A stretch of 64,000 nucleotides of DNA, from positions 310,001 through 374,000 of the forward strand of contig JABYQQ010000002.1 in NCBI GenBank assembly GCA_022605405.1, read 5' to 3'. Both the position numbers and the translations under genes were made by a program. Of the stretch, positions 55,480-64,000 are shown one piece after another (position 1 is the first letter of the stretch; the number at the start of each line of letters is the position of its first letter). The notes below the pieces were generated by a model. The model worked only from the letters and a program-made list of their open reading frames with translations. It made no database searches and was not told the DNA's origin. This stretch comes from Earliella scabrosa. Taxonomy: Eukaryota; Basidiomycota; Agaricomycetes; Polyporales; Polyporaceae.

Positions 55480-56359
55480 ATGTTTGAAAATGTCGGGTCC
55501 TGCCTCACGGAGGTGGGTTGACGATGATCTTGTCTATGCTGTCGCGAATGTGGGTTTGTCGTACCAAAATGCTCCTGTTGTATCACCGTTGATAGGGTTC
55601 CGATGTGATGTAGCTATAACCTCTTGTATATTCCGCTTTTGCAATCTCGCGTCTTCAGGTTACGAGTTCTGCGTAGCGATCGATTTGGTGTTAGATCCGA
55701 GAATTAGCCGGTTGGGCTTGAACTTACATATAAGGTTGCTAGTTGGATTGCCCTTTGACAAGTGCTGACCGTGGTGCCCCGCCGGCTCTCAAAGAGGAAG
55801 ATGATCCTCCAGGTGCGTGCACTGATCTTCCTGTAAGGACATTATTCACCGCTCCTTCAGGCTTTCGAGGACATCGGCTTCCAGATCATCTCGCCCAAGA
55901 GCGGCTCATACTGAACAGAAGCGCAGCGGAAATGGGACACTCAGCCGTGCACCCTTGCCGAGGTACGCGTGTTGTTCGCTCCTCGCGCTTAGATCGCTCA
56001 CTGTGTAGCACTCAGCCAATGTCGACGCTGTGAAGCAAAGCAAGTAAATTATGTGGATGTCCTGTACTCAAAATCTCCTAACGCTTTGCAGGATGTGACG
56101 AGGGCTCGGAGCGGCATACGCCTGGAGTTCGAACACGTTCGTCTTCAAGGACCGCGCCTCCGGCGATGTAGAGCTGCCCGGCGCCCCGGATGACGCGAAT
56201 CACGGTCAGGCAGGTGCCGTGTTGCAGAGGCAGGCCAATCGAGAGGGTGCACAACCCCAGTGGTGCGAAGAACATCACGGCGGCGCGCGAGGGCGCAAGA
56301 AGTCTAAGTCGAAACGACAAGCATTCCGCAAATATTCCGCAACATCGATGAGTAGCTGA
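55480..56359 (+). pseudogene. Tandem orphan family, copy B (broken)
   Basis: Pieces matching all five exons of copies A and C occur in order: a candidate exon 1 (55480-55512); exon 2 ending at 55812 (RRLSKRKMILQ, parallel to GKLRKRDLER) but shifted in frame after PFDK; exon 3 at 55861-55962 (AFEDIGFQIISPKSGSY); exon 4 at 56009-56043 (35 nt, as in the others); and exon 5 at 56092-56359 (AAYAWSSNTFVFKD, basic tail GRKKSKSKRQAFRK). Exon 3 has an in-frame TGA and is 18 nt shorter than in its sisters, and exon 5 has a TGA two codons in. With the exon 2 frameshift, this copy should not make the full product unless unusual splicing removes the stops. C-to-T change of CGA codons could explain the TGA in exon 5. 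Confidence 0.65.
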
Positions 56360-57168
56360 TGTAAGTACTGACCCAGATTGACGCGTCGTAATTCCTCGCA
56401 TTCGCTCGTTGTCTTGCGTTTCAGGCCTCCGCCTTCCGGCTCACACGCCGTCTCTCCCCTGTGCGCGCGCCAACAACCGTGCTCCTGCACTCTCGATCGC
56501 CCCCGTTCGCAACAGAATCAATGCAAGCCCAAATATATCCCACCGTCACACTCGCTCTCAACGTCGCAATCCGCCAATCCCGCTCCCGCTCTTCCCTTCG
56601 CCAACCCACTACTTCCTCTTGGAGAGGAGGATCCACTCGCGCTGCAAAATGGCCCCGCGCGCGCTGCAAAATGGCCCCGCGCGCGCTCCCAATCGTCGCG
56701 CGCGCCCCCGATCGTTCGCGCGCGCAGCCAATCATTCGCGCGCGGGCCCTCTACATAGTGCGCTCCCGAGATTGTACCGCAAGGGTCTCAAGGCACTACC
56801 GGCGACCTCCCCTCCTTGCCCTTCCGTCATCTTACACCCCCCCCGTTGACCGGTTAGGCCCGCCATCACTCGCATCCCGTCGCCCGCCCCTTCACTTCCG
56901 CGGCCTCACACTCCCGCTCACTCTACTTGCTGACATTATGCACCTGCCGCCGTATACTTGCAGCCTCGCGGCGTCCCGCCCTCCCGCGTCCCACCGGCGC
57001 GCTACCTTCTTCTGCGCCCCGTACGCCCTCGACGTCGCCGCGGCTCTCGCCCCCGACACGTCCCTTTTGGGCAACCAACTATACCTCGCGCGCGTCGGTC
57101 GGGCGCTTATCGTCCGCTATCTCTCTCTACCACCTCCACCACCTCCCCTGCTCGTCGCGTCGACCGTC
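56360..57168. other. Spacer between copies B and C, low-complexity
   Basis: GC-rich and Pro/Arg/Ser-coding in several frames, including a plus frame open from 56461 into exon 1 of copy C. Contains the repeat at 56639-56748. No gene supported. Confidence 0.45.
56639..56748 (+). repeat. GC-rich short tandem repeats
   Basis: Two exact 22-bp copies of GCTGCAAAATGGCCCCGCGCGC (first 20 bases GCTGCAAAATGGCCCCGCGC) at 56641-56662 and 56663-56684. Three or four degenerate units of about 17 bp follow, each with an AATCGTCGCGCGCG / AATCATTCGCGCGCG-type core. Confidence 0.8.
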
Positions 57169-58028
57169 ATGCCCCACGAATACGTCACTGCAACCGTAAA
57201 AGAGGTACGTACATGTTGTTCTATGTCACACCACTGTTCCCTTTCGCCCTCGGATGATCTCGTATTCGCGCACTCTCGTCTCGAGTGCTGCGGATACGTG
57301 CTTACGCGCGCGATACTGTCTTCTTTTACAGACTTTTGAAACTATCCTCGGGACGAACAGGCACACTCGCAAAGCTCTACGCAAGCAGGACATTCGCACG
57401 GTGAGTACCCTGATCTCCTTGTGTGTAGATAGTTGACCGGTCTCCACAGGCCTTTGAAGCCATCGACTTCCATTACGAGGAGCCAAAACGCGGGTCTCAC
57501 TACAAAATTGGACCCGGGACGGCCGAGGCGAAGCTTAAGTGGGGGACCGTGCCCATCACATTCGCCGTGGTACGTGTGTTCTCCTCTCCCATGTATCCAC
57601 GAATGCTGATATTCGCACAGCACGAAGCGGAGGCCTCGAAGGTCAAAATCGACAGGTAAGTGGCTATGTATGACGGTTATTACGATACGCTAACGCTCCC
57701 CAGGTTGAATCGAGACCTCCGTAAGACTTACGGATGGGACGACTCGACCTTCCTCCTACGAGGGGAGGGTCCCGTGGACGATCTCGCGGGCGACGCGATT
57801 GACGGTAGGGCTGACGATGATGGTGCTGAACCCGCTGGACAGCGGGAGAATGACCCTCGCGACGCTGGACAGCGTCGTGGAGGTGAGAACGACGCTGGAC
57901 AGCGTCGCGGAGGTGAGAACGCTGCTGGACAGCGTCGCGAAGGTGCGAACGACAACGCCGGCGGTCCTCAGGACCGCCCCAAGAAGAAGAAGAAGGCCCC
58001 GCGAAAGAATGTTCGTCTTCACCGGTGA
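57169..58028 (+). CDS. Tandem orphan family, copy C
   Basis: Five exons, 57169-57204, 57332-57400, 57450-57569, 57621-57655 and 57704-58028, give 194 aa. Exon lengths 36, 69, 120 and 35 nt match copy A exactly. Marks: MPHEYVTATVKE, TFETILGTNRHTRKALRKQD, KRGSHYKIGPGTAEAKLKWG, HEAEASKVKIDR and LNRDLRKTYGWDDSTFLLRG followed by EG. The tail contains three 10-residue repeats of the AGQRRGGEND type and ends in the lysine-rich KKKKKAPRK. The start is set by homology with copy A, because the frame is open further upstream. No stop or frameshift, so probably functional. Function unknown. Confidence 0.78.
57861..57950 (+). repeat. Three 30-bp tandem repeats in copy C
   Basis: Units at 57861-57890, 57891-57920 and 57921-57950, each with the core GCTGGACAGCGTCGCGGAGG, encode AGQRRGGEND-type decapeptides in the last exon. 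Copies A and B have other tails, so this expansion is specific to copy C. Confidence 0.9.
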
Positions 58029-58566
58029 ACAGACGAGTGCGTGCGCGAAGGTGATGTCTCCCTTGTCTCCGTTACTGTACTAGTAGTTGTATAAAATCAG
58101 TGTCTACGGTACTGTAGTCTGTGCGTTGAAGGTGCGTCGTCGTCTGTTTTGTTCTTGTCCGCTGTGCGAGTCGGTGTAAAATGTATCTATACTGGAATGC
58201 GCTGTAGCCGTATTGAATTCCGAACATATAAATGTATTATAGTGTGTATAACTCCACAATATCATCAAGCGTTAAGCCCATATCGTGAAGCGTGTCATCA
58301 CGCTCCATTAAATCCATTACTTGAATACTTGAATGTGCTAATTTCACTAAATTCTCCGTAGTCCAGGACTGCCCGGAGGGCCCTGCTATGTCGGGACGTT
58401 GGCCGCGTCCAGCGCTGAGCGCCGTCACAGATGGAGCGGGTCACGCCTGTGACAGGGCGTCACGGAGAGTTGGTGACACGGAGTCACGCTCTAGGACGGC
58501 ACAAATCACCTCTGGGGGAGCGAAGGGATACAAGGAGCTCTACTATTTTCTACATCGCCAAAAACA
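58029..58566. other. AT-rich 3' spacer with short inverted repeats
   Basis: Between two convergent genes. An AT-rich block at about 58080-58370 includes the hairpin GCGTG-TCAT-CACGC near 58292. A minus frame of 63 codons (58237-58428; HSSIQVMDLMERDDTLHDMG) has protein-like composition and may be the remnant of a transposon gene; no family is recognised. Confidence 0.35.
58423..58486. repeat. Cluster of GTCAC/GTGAC pentamers
   Basis: Six occurrences of GTCAC or GTGAC in both orientations within about 65 bp, including CCTGTGACAGG and GGTGACACGGAGTCACG. This resembles the cluster at 12139-12183. It lies 80 bp beyond the stop of the EamA gene. Confidence 0.5.
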
Positions 58567-60598
58567 TCAAATTCTATCTACACTGACTGATTTCGACGAG
58601 CCTGCAGAACTCGAAGGTTGTGGCTCGTCATGGCCATGCTCACTGGAGTCGTTGAGAGACTCCGTCGAGCTGGCAAGAGCGAACTTCTCTCCGGGAGGCG
58701 CTGCCGGTACGTCCCCTACCGCTACCTTAGCAGTCTCCCGCCGCTCGGGCACGTCGTCCCTGTTCTCAGCGGCAAGGAGCCCCTCCTCAAGCGAGGCCTC
58801 GTCCGGGAGAGTCCCCACCTTGTTGGTAGACTTGGAGGATGACTGCTTGCTCAGCTGTTCGTACAATAGCATGTGGGCCGCGGAAACAGCGAATGTGCAA
58901 GTGAGAGACTTACCGCGATGTATATCGCAGAGGCGAGGATGATCACGGTCCCCACGATGGACAGCGGCGGCGGAGTCGTATGGAAGATCACGCGCTCGAA
59001 CACCAACGCGAAGATGATCTGTGGGATCATCACTCGTCAGATACCGTTGGACAGTGTGTCTAGGTGGCGAGGGACTAACCTGGATGTACATTGCCATCGA
59101 ACCGCGGCCTGCAGTTTCCCGGCGAAGACCCATGGTGAGAGTCATCTACAACACCGTCGTCAACGTGGTTCGTCCCACAGCCTGGAGTGACATTCAACTC
59201 ACCTGCGCCCCGAACCCACAAAGGCTGACAGCCAGGATCATCCCCAGACACGCCAGGTTGTCAGGGATCACGACGGGGGTGCGGGTGACAAGCATCCTGT
59301 GTCGACCAGCAGCGGCGTCAGGCGATACGAACATCTCGCTCAGGAGACGAAATTACCTACGCGATGGGTGCGGTGAGGACGCAGAAGAACGAGAATGCTC
59401 CGATGTTGTGCATGGTATGCGCGCGCTTGCCAATGGCCCGTACGGTGGTATCTGCCAGTCGCTCCACTTAGTTCGCGACATGGCTCGGCAGCGGAGAGAC
59501 ACTCACAAGCACCAGTGATGCCCACAACTCCGAGCAAGGCGACTCTGGATGAGAAGGAACGGCATCCGTCAGCTCGAACGTTAATGGCCAACCAGACGCA
59601 ATGGTCGCACTGACCCAACAGCGCCCACCCTCTGCGACGAGGTCACGACATGACCAGCAGCGTCTTCGACCTCTGCGTGCGTTCCAAACAGGAACTCTGG
59701 TCGTGCGATCAGAACGACGCCGGCGAAGCTGAACACTGTGCAACGGCAGACGTGAGGAACTGAACCGTACGTGCCGGCGCGAGACGAGCAGGCGCACCGC
59801 TGGCCGAGACCTGCTTGAGCGTTAGGGTCTCCTTGAGGAAGAGAGCTCCGGTGACTGCGGTGGTCATGGGCGTCAGGAACGACAGAACGGTCGCGTCCGA
59901 TAGCGACAGGTATTGCAGGGCGTAGTATGTCCCGAACAGCCCCGTGAACCTAGAGTGAGGAGTGAGTGCAAGCATGTCAGCGCATGCACACGACCTCCCC
60001 CCGTTGAGTGGAGCACGCACCCTGCGAGGCCTCGTGCAGCGAGCAGGTGCCGCACGCCTTTCGGACCCAAGACCGGGTCCGGGACTTTCGTCAGGGACCT
60101 GAAAACGCGCCGATAGGTCAGGCAAGGGCTGGACGAAAGTCAGGACGGGGATGGTAGTACGCACATGTAGCTCACGCAGACAAGCCATGTCATGACCATC
60201 CGGACCCAGATGAGCTAGCGACAGAACTCGTCACTCCTGCCGCCCCTTCTGTGCAAAGTTTGGGATCTAGCGCTCACCTCGAACGGGTGGACCGGGGGAT
60301 CCGACAGGCCCTTGAGCAGTTTGACGCAGACACCCATGAGAGAGGCGAACCCTTGGGAGAGCGCGATCAACAGCAGCCCGGTGTTGTCGTTGAACAGCTC
60401 GACGCTGCGACGCACGAGGCGTCTCACCGGTTCGAAGTGCGACCCCACCGCCGGTCCTCCTACGACCTTCCATCCCGGCTGCGCCGCGGTGCGAGAGCTT
60501 GAGGTTGAGGTTGGGTAGCTGGTGACGTCATCCGAGTCACTGGTGTCGAGCGTGGCGAGGGGGACGTAGTCGCTCTTGCGGGACCCGGGCGGGCTCAT
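58567..60598 (-). CDS. EamA-domain (DMT superfamily) membrane transporter
   Basis: Drug/metabolite-type transporter with about ten predicted membrane segments; substrate unknown. Eleven exons on the minus strand: 60598-60278, 60214-60165, 60098-60021, 59949-59798, 59735-59615, 59544-59507, 59451-59361, 59296-59203, 59145-59080, 59018-58914 and 58854-58567. All phases agree and the product is 467 aa. Seen: a Ser-rich cytoplasmic N-terminus from MSPPGSRKSDYVPL; LLLIALSQGFASLMGVCVKL; the first EamA repeat FGTYYALQYLSLSDATVLSF followed by LTPMTTAVTGALFLKETLTL; then FSFAGVVLIARPEFLFG; and the second repeat with TVRAIGKRAHTMHNI, LCGFGAQMTLTMGLRRETAG, RGSMAMYIQIIFALVFERV and LSIVGTVIILASAIYIA. A charged Ser/Glu-rich tail ends the protein. 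The layout fits fungal SLC35G1-like proteins. Confidence 0.92.
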
Positions 60599-61907
60599 GG
60601 AGGGAGGAGGAGACGGAGAGACGGTTGTGCGGCGCGAGGAGGAGCTCGAGGAGCAGGTGCCGTGAGCTGCATTTGGGCGGGAAAGCCTCGTGGTGGCGGC
60701 CGTCCGTGGACTGACTTATCATTGGCTGGATAAGTCTCTCGATCGCCCAAGAATCATGGGCCTGAGAAGGCATCTGCCTCGGTGTAGCGTCTTTGAATTG
60801 ACTGCGCAGGCCCGCACAAGAGCCCGGTCGGCGCTGGAGGTTGCTCAGAGTTGTAAGTGAGTAATAGAGGGGTCCTGTCAGCCAGTCAACGTTGTGAGCT
60901 GGTGAGCACATAATTGCGGGAGTGGAGAAGTTCAATGGTGGCGGTGCGATAACACGGATGAACGCCGAGCGCCTGTTCGGTAGGAGCTCTTCAATTGGAT
61001 CCACCACCGCGAGTATACCGTCAAGAAAAGTCTTTCGCTATGTCGCAACATGAGTAAGCGAGCTCCTACATAGATGCCAACATATATCCGGCAGTAGAAG
61101 TTGCGATGGACATGCTCGGACACCGGGTCCGACGAGTCGGACTCGGGGCATGTCGTAGCATGATCACTCAGGCTGGCATACTTCTCAGATTCTGTCCTGC
61201 GCTCAGGGAAGGGCCGGCGAAACCACGGCTAGATGCAGTGAGAGAGTGCGTACAGTCCGGGCTGAGTCATAGCTGAACGAGCTCACGTCTTCGTAGGGAG
61301 GTGCATTTTACCAGTCGCGTACTACTGGCAGACGGCATAGCCATAACGTCACGATTGACTACACACACAGTACACTCAGGTGAGCCTCACCGGATGCTGC
61401 TTGACACGAAGACTGGAACGTCCGAGGCCCTCACGTGAGTTGCGTCCAACATTACAACTTGATTATGACTATCAACTCGCTTTCTTCTCAACAGGGCCCA
61501 AAGACATGACTCTGACGTGGCTTCCGTATTGCTCAGATTCTAGCTCTATCCTTCGTCCGGGGGTAGGGTTCTGGAGGAGTAGAGACATTCACTGATTACA
61601 TACCCGTGGCTCGACGTCAGACAAGGAAGTGCCCACGCCCTCCAGAAGAGGCAACGATTTCATCCGATGGGTAAGAAAATGCCTGCATAACGCCCTTCTC
61701 CGGCAGAGTTCCCTCCGCTTGCCAGTCGGGAGGTAGGAGCAACCGTGAATGCCATCGCCACTGGAAGGAACTGTTCAGTGACCTCAGGCCAGCTCGGCAC
61801 ACGTCAACACCAGTCTCTGCCCCATGCCGGTGCATCATGTATATAAGGCGTCGGCGCGCAGGATGTAACTCGGACCAGTGGACGCTACTTCAGAAGGCTT
61901 GTGCTCA
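60599..61907. other. Intergenic stretch, no gene recognised
   Basis: Divergent upstream regions of the EamA transporter and the DUF6534 gene. Short frames only; a 71-codon frame at 61380-61595 lacks motifs. Confidence 0.45.
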
Positions 61908-64000
61908 ATGGCGACTATGGACTCCTCCCCTGCGATGGCAACGGCTCCCGACTCTGTGCCCTCGGAGCAGATTCCGCCTCTGGGTAGCACGTTTGGCGCG
62001 CTCCTGATCGGGACTGTCGTTGGCCTGATGTGCGTCGCACTCTTCAAAGCTTCACCTCGTTGAAACCCCGCTAACACGTCCCATGCAGACAATACGGGTG
62101 GACAGCCCACCAATGCTATCGCTACTTCCGCGTGTATCAGGACGACAGCTGGCGACTGAAAGGGCTGGTACGTGCATTCACATCGCTCCCGGTCGGCACT
62201 CCGCCTGACCTGCACCACTCTAGGTAGCAAGCGTATTGTGAGCCGCGTCGCGCCGTTCGCTTCCGTGCACTGCTCATGCGCAACACATCTACTACTAGCA
62301 TCCTCGAAACGTTCCATAGTGTGCTGTGCATACACATATGGTGCGTGCGAGGGCAGCGGAGAGGGCGTTCTCGGGCTGACGCCACAGCGCCAGCTACTAC
62401 TATCTGACCACGAACTACTTCAACCCGGGAGCGCTTGACAAGGGTGTATGGTATGTCATGTCTGCGTGCGTGCCTCGATCGGTATCCTGATGGTCCCTGC
62501 CAGGTCTATCAACGTGAGTGGAGGTTACTCGGGTGCCGCTGCGGTAGGCTGGCGCTGACTCGATATGGCTGATTAGCTGTTGGGTGCTTGCACAGTGAGT
62601 ACTCTTGTCACAACACATATTCTGAGCAATATTGGCATGTAGTGACTCGCGAACCGTAGGGCGCCGTCATTCTGGTCTCCCAAACGTGAGTGTGATGTGC
62701 ATCCTGCCCATGCGAGATCCTGTACCAATCAGGTTATAGATTCTTTTTACGCCGAGTATACCTCAGTATGCCAATCTTCTTCTCGACGCCAACCGGCCTG
62801 GTACTGAAATGATGATGGATGGCAGTCGGGCGCAAGGTCCGGCCCCTGGTAGCATTCTGCGTGAGTCCAGCGGATCGACTTAGAAGTCTACACTCTGACC
62901 ATTGGTTGTGTCAGGCTGTTCTCTTGATCGCCGAATTTGGTACGCTCGCTGGAATATCCCTGGGAGGGGTTGTATACTGACCAGTCACATCTATGGCTAG
63001 GATTTGCGCTCGGTGAGTTCCATGTGTCGTTTGATGATGCCTGGACAGTATTGAGCGACGTCCGCACAGCCGTCACCATAGACACCTTCCGCCATCCCAC
63101 CCTCCATACCACCGTACAAGCTGTGAGTAGTATCCAGACCCGCGGATCACTCACTCCTGAGCTCATTCCCCGCATTTGGCAGTGGATGAACTCGACGGGG
63201 GTCGGCATAGCCGCCCTCTCCGACACGCTCCTTACTGCCGCGCTCATTTTCTCTCTCCACCAGAGCCGCACCGGAATCAGACGGTGAGCTGCACGTCTCT
63301 GCAGTGCGGGATGGGGAGTGTGACTCAGACGAGGTGCCTCTAGAACGGACGGGCTCATTGATATCCTCATTCTTTACGCTATTAACACCGGTATGTCATC
63401 CCACCGCTGCTCCGAGGCATGTAGTCATTTTCATGCCGATTCGCTACAGGGCTCCTAACGGGGTGAGCAGGATTCTGCTAGTGTGAGCTCGGCGTGGGGT
63501 TCCACTGACGAGATGGACGATCATTCGCAGCATCTTCAACATCCTGTCATTTATCTTTGTCAGTGCACTCACTCCTCAGTCGCTCTTCCTCCCGGGTTTG
63601 TGTCCCGCTGATCGCGCCCTCCAGGCCATCGCAATGCCAGACAACCTGATATATGCAGGGATCGACATCGTCGCGACCAAGTGTGAGTTCATCACGATTC
63701 TACCATATCCCGGGTGTGGTCGACAGGGCTGACCCGTCCCGCACAGTGTACGGAAACTCGCTCATGGCCGTGTACGTTCCCTCCAGTTCCACATTGAGGC
63801 GAAACGTACTGAACTCGCTCGGCCGCCAGACTGAACTCGCGCCGGACCCTTGCGGAGCGCACCCATGAAGGGTTCGTCTCCTCGAGCTCGATCGACATGT
63901 CCGTCTTCCGCCAGAACGGCGCTGGGTCAACGGGGAGAGGCGATATTATTACCGTGAGTATTCTTGCCCACCTCTCTTGTCTGCTTTGCAGCGATCCTGA
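61908..64000 (+). CDS. DUF6534-domain seven-helix membrane protein (runs off the window)
   Basis: Basidiomycete-specific integral membrane family of unknown function. I could join about 19 exons in frame. The early ones are 61908-62029, 62089-62167, 62224-62237, 62299-62340, 62394-62450, 62504-62513, 62577-62594, 62660-62685, 62740-62765, 62825-62859, 62915-62939 and 63001-63012. Family marks in order: LGSTFGALLIGTVVGLM, YGWTAHQCYRYFRVYQDDSW, ILETFHSVLCIHICYYYLTT followed by NYFNP, GAVILVSQTFFLRRVYLIG, VRPLVAFCAVLLIAEF, then the DUF6534 domain from WMNSTGVGIAALSDTLLTAA followed by LIFSLHQSRTGIRR, ILILYAINTGLLTGIFNILS, MPDNLIYAGIDIVATKLYGN and SLMAVLNSRRTLAER. The cytoplasmic tail continues to the GTGAGT donor at about 63955, so the last exon or exons lie beyond 64000. 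Two start codons (61908, 61917) are possible. Confidence 0.88.

Noticed and set aside
56461..57339. 292-codon plus-strand ORF covering exon 1 of copy C
   Set aside because: Upstream part is Ala/Arg/Pro/Ser-rich repeat-derived translation; the conserved protein starts at 57169 by comparison with copy A, and the frame runs on into an intron.
1..64000. CRISPR arrays, bacterial operons or retroelement reverse transcriptase
   Set aside because: No spaced direct repeats, no ribosome-binding-site-driven gene strings and no RT or integrase motif in any frame; the spliced genes show a nuclear fungal genome.

Overview
The window is fungal nuclear DNA. Genes are split by many short introns (about 50-70 nt, GT..AG, often with a CTAAY-like branch site), and several products belong to families typical of or confined to Agaricomycetes: a DUF6534 membrane protein, a RepHel Helitron, F-box paralogues with the CR-WR-LACSTSSLW core, and a LAMMER-type kinase. 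I infer a wood- or litter-associated basidiomycete, probably Polyporales; the order is a guess. No rRNA, CRISPR or reverse transcriptase is visible.

Layout. 1-6353: no convincing gene. 6354-9257: nine-exon OPT-family oligopeptide transporter. 11657-12079 (minus): a 74-aa gene in three exons for the 9.5 kDa subunit of mitochondrial complex I, easily overlooked. 13383-22385: a Helitron-type element with an intact 2012-aa Rep-helicase (plus) and, tail to tail with it, an 890-codon ORF of unknown function (minus) that overlaps a short upstream ORF at a TGATG stop/start. 24148-51820: an accessory region in which many genes come in diverged pairs. These are a small orphan family (24148-24651 and 40281-40939), an orphan family ending in an acidic tail (29792-30877 and 31280-31998), F-box proteins (33494-35171 and 36752-38590, duplicated with their upstream DNA) and a nucleotidyltransferase-like family (43932-45442, with a copy at 47218-48254 that has lost the catalytic motif). 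Interspersed are a LAMMER kinase, a Zn2Cys6 regulator, an F-box-like protein and a seven-exon orphan of 544 aa. 53145-53885: degenerate repeat units. 54625-58028: three tandem copies of an orphan gene with identical exon lengths, the middle copy broken. 58567-60598 (minus): eleven-exon EamA/DMT transporter. 61908-64000: DUF6534 membrane protein in about 19 tiny exons, running off the right edge.

The two ends of the window look like ordinary chromosome (transporters, complex I subunit, membrane protein). The middle looks like a fast-evolving region where orphan and F-box families duplicate locally. I propose no biochemical pathway linking these genes; the strongest signals are the duplications, the shared palindrome upstream of the F-box pair and the two-gene Helitron.
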